A stretch of DNA of 64,000 nucleotides, taken from the NCBI GenBank assembly GCA_031308135.1, contig JAHLJT010009355.1:1921217-1985216 (forward strand), given 5' to 3'. The position numbers and the translations under genes were made by a program. Each line of letters begins with the position of its first letter. Position 1 is the first letter of the stretch. Below the pieces are notes generated by a model that was given only the letters and a program-made list of their open reading frames with translations, searched no databases and had not been told where the DNA came from. Below, one piece after another: positions 1 to 10,689 of this stretch. The stretch comes from Acheta domesticus (lineage: Eukaryota; Arthropoda; Insecta; Orthoptera; Gryllidae).

Positions 1-239
1 TGAATCAATATACACTTAAACATACAAAATTGTCATTATATTGTACAGTATGACAGAATAAACGGGAAGTAAGTTTAACCCTTCGACTCCATCCTGTGTC
101 GCCATTACTAACGTGGACTCTGTTTGGGGTCAGTTTCGATCCCACTCGCTTTACCCGATAGTTTACCTGTATTTCACGCACGATGCTATTTGGAATTATC
201 AAATAACAAAATTATGCTATTTATTGGTTTTCTTTACGA
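1..239. other. no gene recognised
   Basis: AT-rich sequence with no recognisable coding region. A TTAA followed by CCCTTCGACTCC at 75-90 resembles one end of a piggyBac-type element, but no partner end was found in the window. Confidence 0.5.
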
Positions 240-578
240 TATCATACTAAAAACCTCACGTAGCTACATTTCCTGTGAAAACAAACTTTAAATTTAGCAT
301 TTACAGTAGCGCTGAAACGCCTTTTCTTAAAAGCGGCTTCAAATGTTTCGAAAAAATTGCCACTGAGGACGAGGTTCTCCTGTTCTTTAATATTCTTAAA
401 ATAATATTTCCGTTCCACTATTAGGAAACCGAAAAATTAAGAAAATATAAAAAAATGTTCTTTGGGCGGCGATAGATGGCAGGTGGCAAGAGTATGAGGC
501 AAGTCCGAATAGCTAGCCCTGACCCAAAGAAATAGAAAACTAAAACGGGAAAGTCTGTGCCATTCTCTAGCACCACTG
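240..578 (+). repeat. Dispersed repeat family A, copy 1 (3' part only)
   Basis: This stretch matches the last ~340 bp of the longer copy at 2344-3711. They share the GAAACCGAAAAATTAAGAAAA block, the GGCGGYGATAGATGG block and the terminal GGGAAAGTCTGTGCCATTC followed by TAGCACCACT. The 5' part of the family is missing, so this is a truncated copy. Its right end abuts degenerate LINE coding sequence on the other strand, which suggests insertion into or beside that LINE. The family is described at 2344-3711. Confidence 0.75.
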
Positions 579-2330
579 TTTTGTGTCCTAGCTTCTATTG
601 CTTTCTTTTCTAGTACATTCCACCTAATCCATTCATCTAAATATTTAAAGTGTTCTACCCTTTCGATTTTTCCATTGTTTATTTTTAGATATAAGGCTGA
701 GTTTTTAATGCCGGTAAATATTTATGCTTTTCCAAAGGATATTTTGAGACCTACTTTAGCTACTTGCTTTCGTAATTCTTGGATTTATCTTTCTGCTTCA
801 AAACAGTCTTTCGCTATCAGAGCCATAACATCTGCAAAGGTTAGGCAGTTACATTTTAGTCCTTTAGTTCCCATTTTAATTGCATTATTTGAGTTTAGGT
901 TTTTATTCCATTCTGACTACTTTTTCTAGTGCCCAGTTAAAAAGTAATGGAGACAAACTGTCACCTTGTCTGACTTCAGTTTTTATTAGAAATGGTTCCG
1001 TAACTCTCCCATAAATTTGATTTTAGAATATGCTTCTGTAAGAGTGCTTTGGATTAGATTTGTAGTTTTATTGTCCAAGCCGAACTCTTTTCGTATTGAT
1101 ATTAGTGATGTTCTGTCAATGGAATCACACTCTTTTTGTAAATGAATATTATTACATATTTTTATTACCTAATTTACAATAATTCATAACACTTTTAAGA
1201 TTAAATATTTGTTCTGCACATGATTCATTTTTTCTAAACCCACCTTAATATTCTCCAATTTGAGAGTCCAGAAGTGGTTCTGCTCAGATGAATGAAGCTT
1301 TCAAGAATATTTTATATGTTACGACCAGTAGTGAAATTCCTCTATAATTATTTGGATCTTTATTTGAGCCATTTTTATGTACAGGATTATGTAGTATTTT
1401 TCCTCTCTTCCAATCTAATGGTATGTATTCACTTTCCCAGATTTGTTTGAAAATACTGAATAGTGAGTGTTTAGCATGAATGTGAGGTTTTTTACAAAGT
1501 TCTGCTACTATTAAATTTTTCTTGATGCCTTGTTGGTTGTGAGTTCTGATATAATTTTTTTGAATTTCTTTGATATGTGGCGGTTCAGAATTTTCGTTAT
1601 TGGTGGTGTTGGTTGTGAAATCAAATTTTTCATTGGGTTCTTCACAATTCAAGACATTTTTCAAAATATTTAGCGAAAATCATAATTATTTATGATATTG
1701 TGTTCTAGTTTACCATTGTCATCTGGTTGTTGGAGGCTTGGTGGAATATATTTTTGTAGCTTTTGTTTAAAAGTTTTGTAAAAGTTTTTGGAATTCTTAT
1801 TAAAATCCTAATTATTTGAGTTAATATTAGATTTTCTTACTGCTTTTTAACAAATTTCAATTGTTTGCCTACTTGTGTATTTGGACATTTAGCCTATTAT
1901 CGTAGGTTTTGGAGGTATTTTATTTTTGCCATCCTTTTTGCCTTTCTGTAGTTAATTAAAATCATTTTTCCACCAAGGATGTTTTTTTTATTTTTCCTGA
2001 GTCAGGCGTTGTTTTCATCTCTGATAACAAGTTCAGTTTTAATTTCGTTCCAGTTTTTATTTTTCATGTCTTCTGTCATTCTTGAAAATTCATTTAAGTT
2101 TTTCCGAACCATGTCAACAGTCTCTAAGTGAGGAGTTCCTTTCATTATCCTTTTCCCACTTTTCCTTTGTATATTCTGAATCCTTCAGAACGAAAAATAT
2201 TTTCATCTGTATATCTGGTGTCCTGTAAAGCAGTGATCATGATATTACAGGCCTTTAGTGTCTTTCCAGCCTTCAGAAGAGAATTCACATTAAACATTGC
2301 CAGAAAATTAGGTTTTGTGTGCTTGATTTT
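579..2330 (-). pseudogene. Decayed LINE, AP-endonuclease plus reverse transcriptase (FADD type)
   Basis: Minus-strand translation in broken frames gives a collinear LINE protein. An AP-endonuclease start (FNVNSLLKAG, then ITALQDTRYTDENI) lies near 2305-2150. A linker with several stops follows. The RT fingers (IPLDWKRGKI, then NNYRGISLL) fall in the 126-codon open stretch 1664-1284. The motif RQGDSLSPLLFNWALEKVV lies near 975-920. The catalytic box near 838-827 reads FADV instead of FADD, so the second aspartate is lost. A VGLKISF and HFKYL tail continues to about 590. The endonuclease domain is internally deleted, and stops and frameshifts rule out function. The FADD box and the RQGDSLSP form suggest an RTE-like or related endonuclease-RT lineage; the clade is inferred. 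Both ends meet copies of repeat family A. Confidence 0.8.
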
Positions 2331-2343
2331 CGTAAATTTTTAC

Positions 2344-3711
2344 TTTCCCGTATACGTACGTATACACGGAGTGATATACGTAGTATAGGGAGAGTTATGT
2401 AATGCTGCGCGAAAAAATGGCCAATTTTCGGCGGAAAAAAATTAATTGCCGGGCCGTGAAAACGAATAAGTGGATAAAACCAGTTGCTAAATTAAGAAGA
2501 AAAAAAATCCCTCAACACGTGGTCTTGCCAGAAACCCTGTTTTCTGGGTCCTTGATACCGAAAATCCAATTGAAAGGAAAACGTCCGTCTGTCCGTCCGT
2601 CTGTCTGTCCGTCTGTGAACACTGCTAGCGCCTAAACCATACGTACGATTTCTTCCAAAATGGATATTCCTCGGTCGATCTGATTCTAGTCAAAGCTTTG
2701 AGATTTTGAAAAGATTCTTCAAAATTTGTGGGTACTTTATATGAAGCCCCCCGGGAATTTTCAAAATTTTCTCAAAAACGGCTCCAAATTTTTTCTTTAA
2801 ATTTCTTGTATGAATAGAGTAAAATACACTTTTTAACATGGCATAGGTGCGGTTTTCACGTACAGCTCTGAATTTTCGAAAATTGTGAAAGTTTCACTTT
2901 TTTCGGCGTCTTTCTCCAACTACAAAATTGAAGATAGAGATTTTTTCTTCAAATAAAATTTGTTCTGCATATTGAGTTCTTTCATAAAGGTCATGTAAAT
3001 GTTTTTTAAAATTTTGGTAGTTTTGGTGCAATATTGCGTGTAATATGTACAATTTTAAAAAATGACAAAAACAAGATTTTCTCAAAAACGGCTCCAAATT
3101 TTTTCTTTAAACTTTTGGTAGGGATAGTGGTAAATGTACTCTATCAATGACATAAAAGCCGTATTGGTCTATCGGTTGGGTTTTTCAAAAATTACAAAAA
3201 TGTAAATTTTTTTACTTGTCTCTCACGTCGTTAATATTTACACTATCATAATTACAATCAAAATTACATAATTGTAATTTTTTAAAAGATCTCTCACATC
3301 TTTAATATGCACATTACCAGCAATTTGTAAAAATTATTATATTTGAGAGTGTAAGTGCTTGAAATAACTTCAAATAAAGTATTTTGAAAACTCAATCATT
3401 TTCTGTGAAAATGAGCTTCAAATTTCGCATTTTTAGTAGTGCTAAAATGCCATTTTCTCTTGAACGGCACATAATTTTTAAAAGAAAATTGCCATTTACG
3501 GCTAGGTTTCTGTGTTCTTTAATATTCTCAAATTAATATTTCCATTCTACCAATAGGAAACCGAAAAATTAAGAAAATGACAAAAAAATGTACTTTTGGC
3601 GGTGATAGATGGTAGCTGGCAAGAAAGAGTATGTCGCAATTCCGAATACCTAGCGAAGACCCAAGGAAAAACTAATACGGGAAAGTCTGTGCCATTCCGT
3701 AGCACCACTAG
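2344..3711 (+). repeat. Dispersed repeat family A, longest copy (1.37 kb)
   Basis: Four related copies occur here: 240-578, 2344-3711, 41226-41508 (reverse) and 56420-57026. The shared order is as follows. The 5' edge is TTTCCCGTATACG with a palindromic TA/CG block (GTATACGTACGTATAC at 2350-2365). Next come a GTAGTATAGGGAGAGTTATGTAATGC block, a CCGT/CTGT tract (2581-2617) followed by GAACACTGCTAGCGCCTAAA, and a long AT-rich body. The 3' edge is GGGAAAGTCTGTGCCATTC then TAGCACCACTAG. The body holds an internal duplication: CTCAAAAACGGCTCCAAATT at 2771 recurs at 3081. No transposase or RT is visible. The end GTGC(9 nt)GCACCACTAG is loosely Helitron-like, but the left end is not a clean match, so the class is unresolved. 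Confidence 0.75.
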
Positions 3712-3829
3712 TTCCAGTTGCTATGATATGTAATGCTGCAGGCTCCTCAGAATCCGAATGTCTGCGTGAGCACTTCTGAGCGGTGAATCCTCCACCTAGG
3801 TAAATTGTTTTTCACACATTTCCATAATT

Positions 3830-4125
3830 GATAACATTTAATTTGGAGGTAAATTCCAAAAAATTTTCAAGAGTACAACCAAGGTTGTAAGCCACCCATT
3901 CCGAGTGCTGACGCTTGCAGCTACAGATTTCAGCGCCCTTTCCTCTCCTGAGGGTCTGTCCACACTTCCATAGGAACAATTTACAAGAGAACAGCCGAGG
4001 TTGTAAGCCTTGGAGGACCCATAAGCTGCTCATTCTGAGTACAGGCGCTTCCAGTTACAGATTTCAACGTCCTTTCCTCCACTGAGAGTCTGTCCACCCA
4101 TCCACAGGAAGCTCTTCCACCATAA
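3830..4125 (+). repeat. Imperfect tandem duplication (~115-133 bp unit)
   Basis: Two diverged copies lie in tandem. The block AAGGTTGTAAGCC at 3881 recurs as GAGGTTGTAAGCC at 3995. CTACAGATTTCAGCGCCCTTTCCTC recurs as TTACAGATTTCAACGTCCTTTCCTC about 133 bp later, and both are followed by GTCTGTCCAC. The changing offset means indels have accumulated. No coding content is credible. Confidence 0.7.
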
Positions 4126-4239
4126 GCCATTGGCGTCTTATGGCTTGTCAGTTTACTTGACACGCCGCCCAACTCTCAGCGTTGCTTATGTTCAGTTCAC
4201 TGCAAGTGCAGCTATCCAGGGGCAGGACGTAGACCAATC

Positions 4240-4278
4240 AGCTTCATTGTTGTTGTTGTTGTTGTTATTGTTATTATT
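4240..4278 (+). repeat. (GTT/ATT)n microsatellite
   Basis: A short TTG/TTA trinucleotide run lies inside otherwise unassigned sequence. The surrounding 4130-4560 has no recognisable gene. It holds a small GGACA tandem near 4550. Confidence 0.7.
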
Positions 4279-5009
4279 TGCGAAAATGGAGGACTCGTGG
4301 TGGTCTAACCGTGAGAGATGGACGGACGGATACATGCAGATTACTGGTTTATGTACGATATTCTAAATGTTTTCAAAGCTCATGGGGCTGAATATTTTTT
4401 TCAAATGCTTGTACTGTGCATATTTGAAGACCAGAATATACGGTGAAGGGATGTCTTCGTGCTAATCACATGAACCCCTTATTCCACGGCCGAGAGGCTG
4501 GGTCACCGCTGGTTGGCCAAGGCCCGTAGCAGGCTGTCCAGCCATAGGATTGGACAGGACAGGACTATACACATGTTTAGGGTGTGCAGTTTTAAGTGAA
4601 AGTAAGTCGTTAAGAAAGCTAAAGTACGAAACCTTTCATTTATTTTTCACTCCAGCACTAATTAACGTTTTTGAAAGTTGGCTTTTAAGAGAATAGGGTA
4701 TGGTAGTAATTAGACTTCATTACTGAAATTATTCTGTTTAGAGCAGCAGCAAACTGAGATGGATCTAAATCGATATTTATGAAATATACAAGTAAGATTA
4801 CATAAGAAGTGTTTTAGAAGAATATAAAGTTGTAAGAATATTTTTCACGATAAAAATTGCATTTACTGCGAGTGAAAGAAAAAAGAATATAAGTGTCACC
4901 GTTCTTATTGATTTTGAAACTATTTTTAAACTTTGCACTTTCGTTTTCACTCGTAAGCTTCCAAACTTTTCTGAAATATTGCTTTCCCGCTATTTGAACA
5001 GGAATGGTT

Positions 5010-5285
5010 GGCTTTTTAGCGAGTGAAGAGGTCCAGCGCGTAGCTATTGCCCTGGATTCGCAATCGGGAGGTCCGGGTTCGATCCCCGGGCCAGCCATCC
5101 TGACCGGGGATTTCGTGGTTTCATTTGGTCATAAGACGAATGCTGGGATGGTTCCAAAAGCCCATGAACACCTCCCACTACCCCACCTCCCACAACTCCC
5201 ACCATCATCCTAGATCTTTCACCCCTCATCATCAATCTATCCACCAATATCCTATCACCTCATAATTCATGAATAATACAATTAA
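5010..5285 (+). mobile_element. tRNA-derived SINE
   Basis: A pol III B box, GGTTCGATCCC at 5076-5086, sits in a GC-rich context (GGTCCGG before it, CGGGCCAGCC after it) typical of a tRNA T-arm. The preceding AGCGCGTAGCTATTGCCC resembles the tRNA-like head of SINEs. A unique body and an AT-rich tail follow (to about 5285). The short open frames here are by-products. The sequence differs from the SINE family at 30.5, 33.2 and 45.7 kb, so it is a separate family. No clear target duplication was found. A real tRNA gene is unlikely because a foldable acceptor stem is not evident. Confidence 0.7.
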
Positions 5286-6359
5286 AATAACAGTAATACT
5301 TCACAGCGCGGACAAAACGTCTGGCGTCCGTGTCTCCTGAGTAACGCTAAATGAGCAACGGTGATTGGCCATGACGCGCTTGACCGCTGCTCAGCTGCAT
5401 GCCAAGGGTTGCGTTGGAAGAAAGGTTTCGCCTTTAGCTGCGACCACACTTTTTTCCTCCACGTAAATTTCTAATACTTCCGAGGCCATTTAATATTTAT
5501 CTCACGATCAACGCAAAGAAAGGCGTTCCGTTCCAAATTCTCATATGTTTCATTCAAAACACGATTTAACGCTATAAACGTAAATTAGAGTTAATTAAGT
5601 ATCATCTCTGTCATCACGTGAATACGATTGTTGCGTGTTTAGTCCAGTGCTGATGTGAAAATATCGTTCGAATTACACACATGACACCTTTTACGAGAGT
5701 GTATCGACGTCAATTCATGTAGATTTACGTAATTGATGAAGATTTCACATTAATAAGAAATAATTTAATCTATTTTTGTTTTCAGTCATCAAACTTCTCT
5801 GCTTTCTGGTGTATAAATATTCCTGGTGTTCATTTAGAATTCATGTTTATTGAAATATTTCAGCGTTAACCAGTAAGTCATTTGATTTGTTATTCCAATA
5901 TGTTTATGTTTTATGTGACTTAATCGTCATACTTATTGTTTTGAAAGTCTACATATTCCAACTTTACTTCAGTGCAGAAACGAAATTGCGAATGGTGGAA
6001 CAGTCCTACAGCATGCAGAACTTCTCCCAACAATCAATAATTAATACAATACGGAAATACTTACATTTAACACACCCTGCAAAATAAGTAGCACAAACAA
6101 CAATATTAACTTGAACAACAATTTAATTAAAAATTATTCTTTAACATGCACGTCTGGACAACCGATGGCGTCATCATCGTAAAGGTGAGGAACACCAAAG
6201 TTCGCATCAGAACTATAGCAGAACTGGATAGCATAAAGAATTAGGAGCAAAAGACTATGTGCTACTTTTCTAAAAACAAAAATTAATTATAAATTAAATA
6301 GATTTTTAATTATAATTTTTTTAAAATTAATTATAATTTTCTTCTTCTCCAGTAATTTG
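5286..6359. other. no gene recognised
   Basis: AT-rich intergenic or intronic sequence. Open frames are short and of random composition. Confidence 0.5.
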
Positions 6360-6374
6360 TTATTGTGATATTCA

Positions 6375-6415
<41 letters not shown>

Positions 6416-6690
6416 TACTATTATTATTACTATTACTATTACTATTATTATTACTATTACTATTATTATTATCATTATTATTAATATTTATTATTAACAC
6501 TTCTACTTTTACTCTTATTACTAATATTAGAAGTATATTATTTTTTAATTACTCCAATTAATTCTTCTATTGTGTACTAATACTCTCATTATTTTTTTTG
6601 TCACATTTTTATTGTGTACTAATATTGTCATTATTTTTATAATTATAGTTAACTATTATTCCCATAAAATAACAACTAGTTATAAGAAAC
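6360..6690 (+). repeat. (TTA)n / (ACTATT)n microsatellite and degenerate AT-rich tract
   Basis: ATT trinucleotides run from about 6377 to 6480 and change to ACTATT variants. A diverged tandem of TATTGTGTACTAATA and CTCATTATTTTTTT follows (6570-6640). The tract lies about 330 bp upstream of the LINE frame at 6815. It may mark the left flank of that insertion, since the LINE ends in (ATT)n too. Confidence 0.75.
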
Positions 6691-6814
6691 TTACATTACT
6701 TAAACTAATTCTAAGTAGTTAGTGTCCCACTTGTGATCAAAAGCAACTTATTTAGTTTCCGATTCCTTCCTGCTCATTGCCACTTTAATCTTCCCCCCGC
6801 ATTTATCTCCTTAA

Positions 6815-9103
6815 ATGTGGCAAGGAAGTTTGACACCGACTTTTTCTCAGTACATGCGTTCCAGGAATTCTATACCTGCGTCTAGTGCTCCATCCGGCCC
6901 CTTGGAAAGCCCCAAACCCGCTCGAAGTAGCCCGGCCACCCTACAAGATTTACAGGTCTCTTTGTCCCAGTTTCCTCGTGGCTTGTCTGTTTTCCACGTA
7001 AATGCACAATCACTTAAGCAGCATTACTCTGAAATTTCAAATATTATAACTGAAACGAAACCAGACCTGTTTTTAATTAGCGAAACGTGGTTGAAATCTA
7101 CAATAAATTCAGGACTTGTATCGGTATCTAATTATAAACTCTTTCGCAATGACAGGTCGATAATTAAAAGCAATGCAAAAGAAAAGGCGGGTGGAGGGGT
7201 TGCATTGTTTGTTCGTGATGACATAAAGGTTAAAGTAGTCGCTCACTCCACAACCACATTACCTGGCATGGAATATATGTTTGCGGAAATTCAAATTGAA
7301 ATGAAACGTATACTTGTTGCCGTTGTTTACTGGCCCCCGAAAACGGGTGATTTATCCGAGTTAGAAGTTCCCCTTTCGCAATTCGTAAATAAATATCAAG
7401 ATATCATAATCATGGGTGATTTCAATTGCGATCTGATGGCACCACTTACGAACTCGGCCGAAAAGTTTATTGACACTATCAATTCATACAATTTACAAAT
7501 ATTAGAATTTGGCCCTACCCACCTATCGTTAGGAACTGAAACGTGGATAGATCACGCGATCGTTTCAGACACCTCGAAAGTATTACTATATGGTCAGTTT
7601 TCTGTTTCCGGAGTATCAAAGCATGATTTGCTATTTATGATGTACTCTATTAAATGCCCGAAATATAAACATAAAATGATCCGCTACCGTGATTACAAAA
7701 ATATAAATTGTGAGGCTATGTGCGATGACAGTGCCAAAGCTCCTTGGTATGACATTTACAATCAAATATCCCTTAATAGTAAAGTAGAAGCATTCAATAA
7801 AATTACATCAGATCTTTTCGATAAACATGCACCGTGGAAAACGCGACGTGTGACACGTCCCGCGGCCCCGTGGCTTACAAGAGAATTAAAGCAATTCATG
7901 CAGGAACGTGACTTAGCTTACCGTCACTTCAAATCTAATAAAACCTCTGAAAATGAAAGTGCGTACAAGAAGTTACGAAATTCCGTAAAACAAAAAATTC
8001 GGAATGCGAAAATTCGATATTATCATGACATCTTTAAAGTAAAAACGAACACGAAAGACATTTGGAACACACTGAGAGACCTGGGGATCTCGAAAGCAAA
8101 TTCTTCCGCATTACCTGTTGACATGCCCTTGGATGACATTAATGACTACTTTGTAAATGCTTCAAAACCAATGCCATCTTATGTCAAACGGAATACATTA
8201 CAGACTCTCGCAACCAATGCACCTGCTCTCAGGGATAAATTTTATTTCCGTAACGTAGATCATCACGAAGTTGGCAAGATTGTTCTTTCGTTAAAATCGA
8301 ATGCTAATGGCTCCGATGGAATCACAGCCAAACAATTGAAATTTATTTTACCATTTGCCCTTCCGGCACTCACGCATTTAATTAATTTCTCACTAACTAC
8401 GGGAACCTTCCCACAAGCGCGGAAGCTTGCACATGTTCGACCCTTGCCAAAACCTGAACAGACGTCAGCGTCTTGCAATTATCGTCCGATTAGTATATTG
8501 CCGACATTGTCAAAAGTTCTGGAAAAAATAGTTCGAAAACAGATTGTAAAATACTTAACTGATTCAGATCTGCTTAATAACCTCCAATCTGGCTTTAGAG
8601 AAGGTAGAAGCACACAAACAGCGTTATTAAAAGTAACTGAAGACATAAGAAAAGCCTTAGATGATGGACACATAACTGTATTAACTCTTTTAGACTTTAG
8701 TAAAGCATTTGACTCTGTTGATTATGACATCCTAATAGCGAAATGCAAACATCTAAGTTTCTCTGATTCCACCATCTCTTGGATTGCAAGCTATCTCCAC
8801 AATAGGCAACAAATCGTAGTAGTTGACGATCTCTGCTCTAATCCAAATCCTGTCCACCAGGGAGTACCTCAGGGATCCGTGTTAGGGCCACTGTTCTTCT
8901 TAATATACGTAAATGACCTATCTAGGGAACTTAAAGAATGTAGTCATCATATGTATGCGGATGATCTGCAAATATACATCTCCGGGAAACCATCACAGGT
9001 AGCAATACTAATAAATAAATTAAATAATGAACTCTCATCTGTAGTCAAATGGTCAATTAGAAACGGATTCAATTTAAATCCTACTAAATCACAACGATCA
9101 TAA
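6815..9103 (+). CDS. LINE ORF2 protein: AP-endonuclease and reverse transcriptase (C-terminally frameshifted)
   Basis: This 762-residue frame encodes the enzyme that nicks target DNA and copies element RNA. The AP-endonuclease spans about residues 55-285: HVNAQS (N63), ISETW (E90), GGGVALFVR, GDFNCD (D202, N204) and SKHD (H270) sit in the expected order, so the catalytic set looks complete. The RT spans about 485-760: NYRPIS at 555, FREGRST at 594, LLDFSKAFDSVD (D627), HQGVPQGSVLGP and YADD at 714-717. All RT metal-binding aspartates are present. The first ~50 residues are low-complexity and the start is chosen only as the first ATG. A TAA at 9101 follows NPTKSQ. The expected continuation lies in another frame a few bases on, consistent with loss of one base near 9090. 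Confidence 0.9.
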   Translation: MWQGSLTPTFSQYMRSRNSIPASSAPSGPLESPKPARSSPATLQDLQVSLSQFPRGLSVFHVNAQSLKQHYSEISNIITETKPDLFLISETWLKSTINSGLVSVSNYKLFRNDRSIIKSNAKEKAGGGVALFVRDDIKVKVVAHSTTTLPGMEYMFAEIQIEMKRILVAVVYWPPKTGDLSELEVPLSQFVNKYQDIIIMGDFNCDLMAPLTNSAEKFIDTINSYNLQILEFGPTHLSLGTETWIDHAIVSDTSKVLLYGQFSVSGVSKHDLLFMMYSIKCPKYKHKMIRYRDYKNINCEAMCDDSAKAPWYDIYNQISLNSKVEAFNKITSDLFDKHAPWKTRRVTRPAAPWLTRELKQFMQERDLAYRHFKSNKTSENESAYKKLRNSVKQKIRNAKIRYYHDIFKVKTNTKDIWNTLRDLGISKANSSALPVDMPLDDINDYFVNASKPMPSYVKRNTLQTLATNAPALRDKFYFRNVDHHEVGKIVLSLKSNANGSDGITAKQLKFILPFALPALTHLINFSLTTGTFPQARKLAHVRPLPKPEQTSASCNYRPISILPTLSKVLEKIVRKQIVKYLTDSDLLNNLQSGFREGRSTQTALLKVTEDIRKALDDGHITVLTLLDFSKAFDSVDYDILIAKCKHLSFSDSTISWIASYLHNRQQIVVVDDLCSNPNPVHQGVPQGSVLGPLFFLIYVNDLSRELKECSHHMYADDLQIYISGKPSQVAILINKLNNELSSVVKWSIRNGFNLNPTKSQRS

Positions 9104-9117
9104 TTGGCTCTTCCCAA

Positions 9118-9819
9118 ATGCATAAGAAACTTGAATGTTCATCTGTTCCTGATGTGCTTATAGACAATGTCGCAGTGCCTCGTCATTCACAAGTGAAAAA
9201 CTTGGGTTTGATATTTGATGATCATCTAAGCTGGGAATATCAGATCCGAAATGTATGTCGCAAAGTTTATGCATCTTTGCAATCCCTTAGATGTATTGAC
9301 AAATGTCTCCCGACTAATACGAAGGAAATGTTAGTAAAAACCCTCTTGTGTCCTCACTTCGACTACGGTGACATTGTGTATAACAATTTGAAAGATTCAC
9401 TTGCTCAAACCCTGCAAAGAGCTCAAAATGCATGTATTCGTTTCATTTATAATATAAGAAAATACGATCACATCTCTGGTGTTTATAAAGATCACAAAAT
9501 TTTAACACTAAAGAATAGGCGTTTGTATCACAGCCTCTGTCTTTTATTTAAGATGTTAAAAACAGGTTCCCCGTCATATTTAACAAAGTATTTTGTACAT
9601 CTTAAATCCTCCAGATTTCAGAAATCCCAGTTACTCTGCATTCCGAAAAGTAAAACTAACTACTACAATAAATCATTTGCAATTACTGTAGCCCGAGAGT
9701 GGAATAAATTGCCTTCCAATATTAAAAACTGCACCTCATTAACATCGTTTAAAAAAACACCTGAATCGTTTTCTTACAAAGTAGTCGGTTTACATCAGTT
9801 CAGTTTACAATTTAAATAA
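9118..9819 (+). CDS. LINE ORF2 C-terminal part (after frameshift)
   Basis: These 233 codons continue the same protein. They hold the thumb and C-terminal region: VKNLGLIFDDHLSW early, HFDYGDIVYNN near the middle, and AREWNKLPSNIKNCTSLTSFKK near the end. This REWNKLP...FKK ending is typical of the CR1/Jockey group. The ATG at 9118 is not a true start. Sense codons extend upstream in this frame (TTIIIGSSQ) to the break near 9090. The reading frame is otherwise open, so this copy looks fairly young. Confidence 0.88.
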   Translation: MHKKLECSSVPDVLIDNVAVPRHSQVKNLGLIFDDHLSWEYQIRNVCRKVYASLQSLRCIDKCLPTNTKEMLVKTLLCPHFDYGDIVYNNLKDSLAQTLQRAQNACIRFIYNIRKYDHISGVYKDHKILTLKNRRLYHSLCLLFKMLKTGSPSYLTKYFVHLKSSRFQKSQLLCIPKSKTNYYNKSFAITVAREWNKLPSNIKNCTSLTSFKKTPESFSYKVVGLHQFSLQFK

Positions 9820-10559
9820 CTATTAATTGTCAGTAATCAAATTAAACTCATGACAGTTTTACCTCTTCCTCAGAAGTATCTAGAAATGATTAATATATTT
9901 TTAGGAATAATATTAATGTATTTTTGTTGAAAATTTACTTTCGTGCGAATTGTTTGATACTGCCGGAACTGTATTTCATTCTTAGGAGCAGAGGCGGAGT
10001 TAAGCACACGCAAGAAGAGGACCCCGTGCAGCATGGACAGCAGCTGAGGAAAACATTCCAAGGACCTCTCACTTCAGATTAGCTTAGCTTAACTTTGTAT
10101 TAGGACGCAGCCTGCCTGGTGGGTTTTCCCCGACTAGCGGGTTTTCCTCCAGGGCCGAGCGGCGGGTAAAATGGTATGTTTCTGTATTAATAGATTACAG
10201 CCGCTCGGGGTGAATACCAGGCTGCCGCGTAGCGCGCAGACAAGTGGAGCGCATAACGTTATGCAATTTAAATTTTTGTTGTCGATTTCCGTCTCTAAAT
10301 TCAAATTCTTTTCTCTTTTTCAAATTTCATTCAATAACATTTTTTGTATCTGTTTAACCTTTGATATTGTTCATAAGTTGCTTCAAATGATACTTCTACT
10401 CAACTAACTACTTACCTATTATAATATAACTTACCTAACATAAACTATCATACTTGTACTTTTGTAAATTGCATTGTATGAACTAAATTGTTAACATGTG
10501 ATATGTGGTTAGGCGGAAGAGCGGGCCTGATGGCCCGAGCCTCGCCATATCAATAAAGA

Positions 10560-10590
<31 letters not shown>
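9820..10590 (+). other. LINE 3' region with terminal hairpin, AATAAA and (ATT)n
   Basis: Non-coding tail of the LINE. GGTTTTCCCCGACTAGCGGG lies near 10122. The end is GGGCCTGATGGCCC, then CGAGCCTCGCCATATC, AATAAA at 10552-10557 and (ATT)n at 10561-10590. The hairpin plus short tandem repeat is the usual architecture for RT recognition in non-poly(A) LINEs. Confidence 0.75.
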
Positions 10591-10593
<3 letters not shown>

Positions 10594-10689
10594 ATGCATA
10601 TTAATATTAAAGTTGTGGTAAGTATTAATTTAAATTCTACCAATTGATGGGTTGTTAATAATGATCTTGGCAATAATAACTGCTTTGGG

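Larger units (their letters stand above)
6700..10590 (+). mobile_element. CR1/Jockey-type LINE, nearly complete ORF2 with (ATT)n tail
   Basis: The element covers a presumed 5' leader, an AP-endonuclease and RT frame (6815-9103), its frameshifted continuation (9118-9819), a ~740-bp 3' region, AATAAA at 10552 and an (ATT)10 tail at 10561-10590. The last bases before the tail hold a stem GGGCC-TGAT-GGCCC. In several LINEs such 3' stem-loops are recognised by the element's own RT. No RNase H domain follows the RT and no ORF1 is visible upstream, so the 5' end may be truncated. The left boundary is a guess. The clade (CR1/L2/Jockey group) is inferred from motif layout and the microsatellite tail. 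Confidence 0.85.

Noticed and set aside
75..240. piggyBac-type left end at 75 (TTAA then CCCTTCG)
   Set aside because: No matching inverted end with TTAA was found to the right, so it is only a five-to-seven base resemblance.
2344..3711. Naming family A a Helitron
   Set aside because: The CTAG end with a 4-bp stem is suggestive, but the left end lacks a clean TC and insertion between A and T could not be shown.
5004..5213. Protein-like frames over the 5-kb SINE
   Set aside because: They overlap on both strands around the pol III B box and are SINE by-products.
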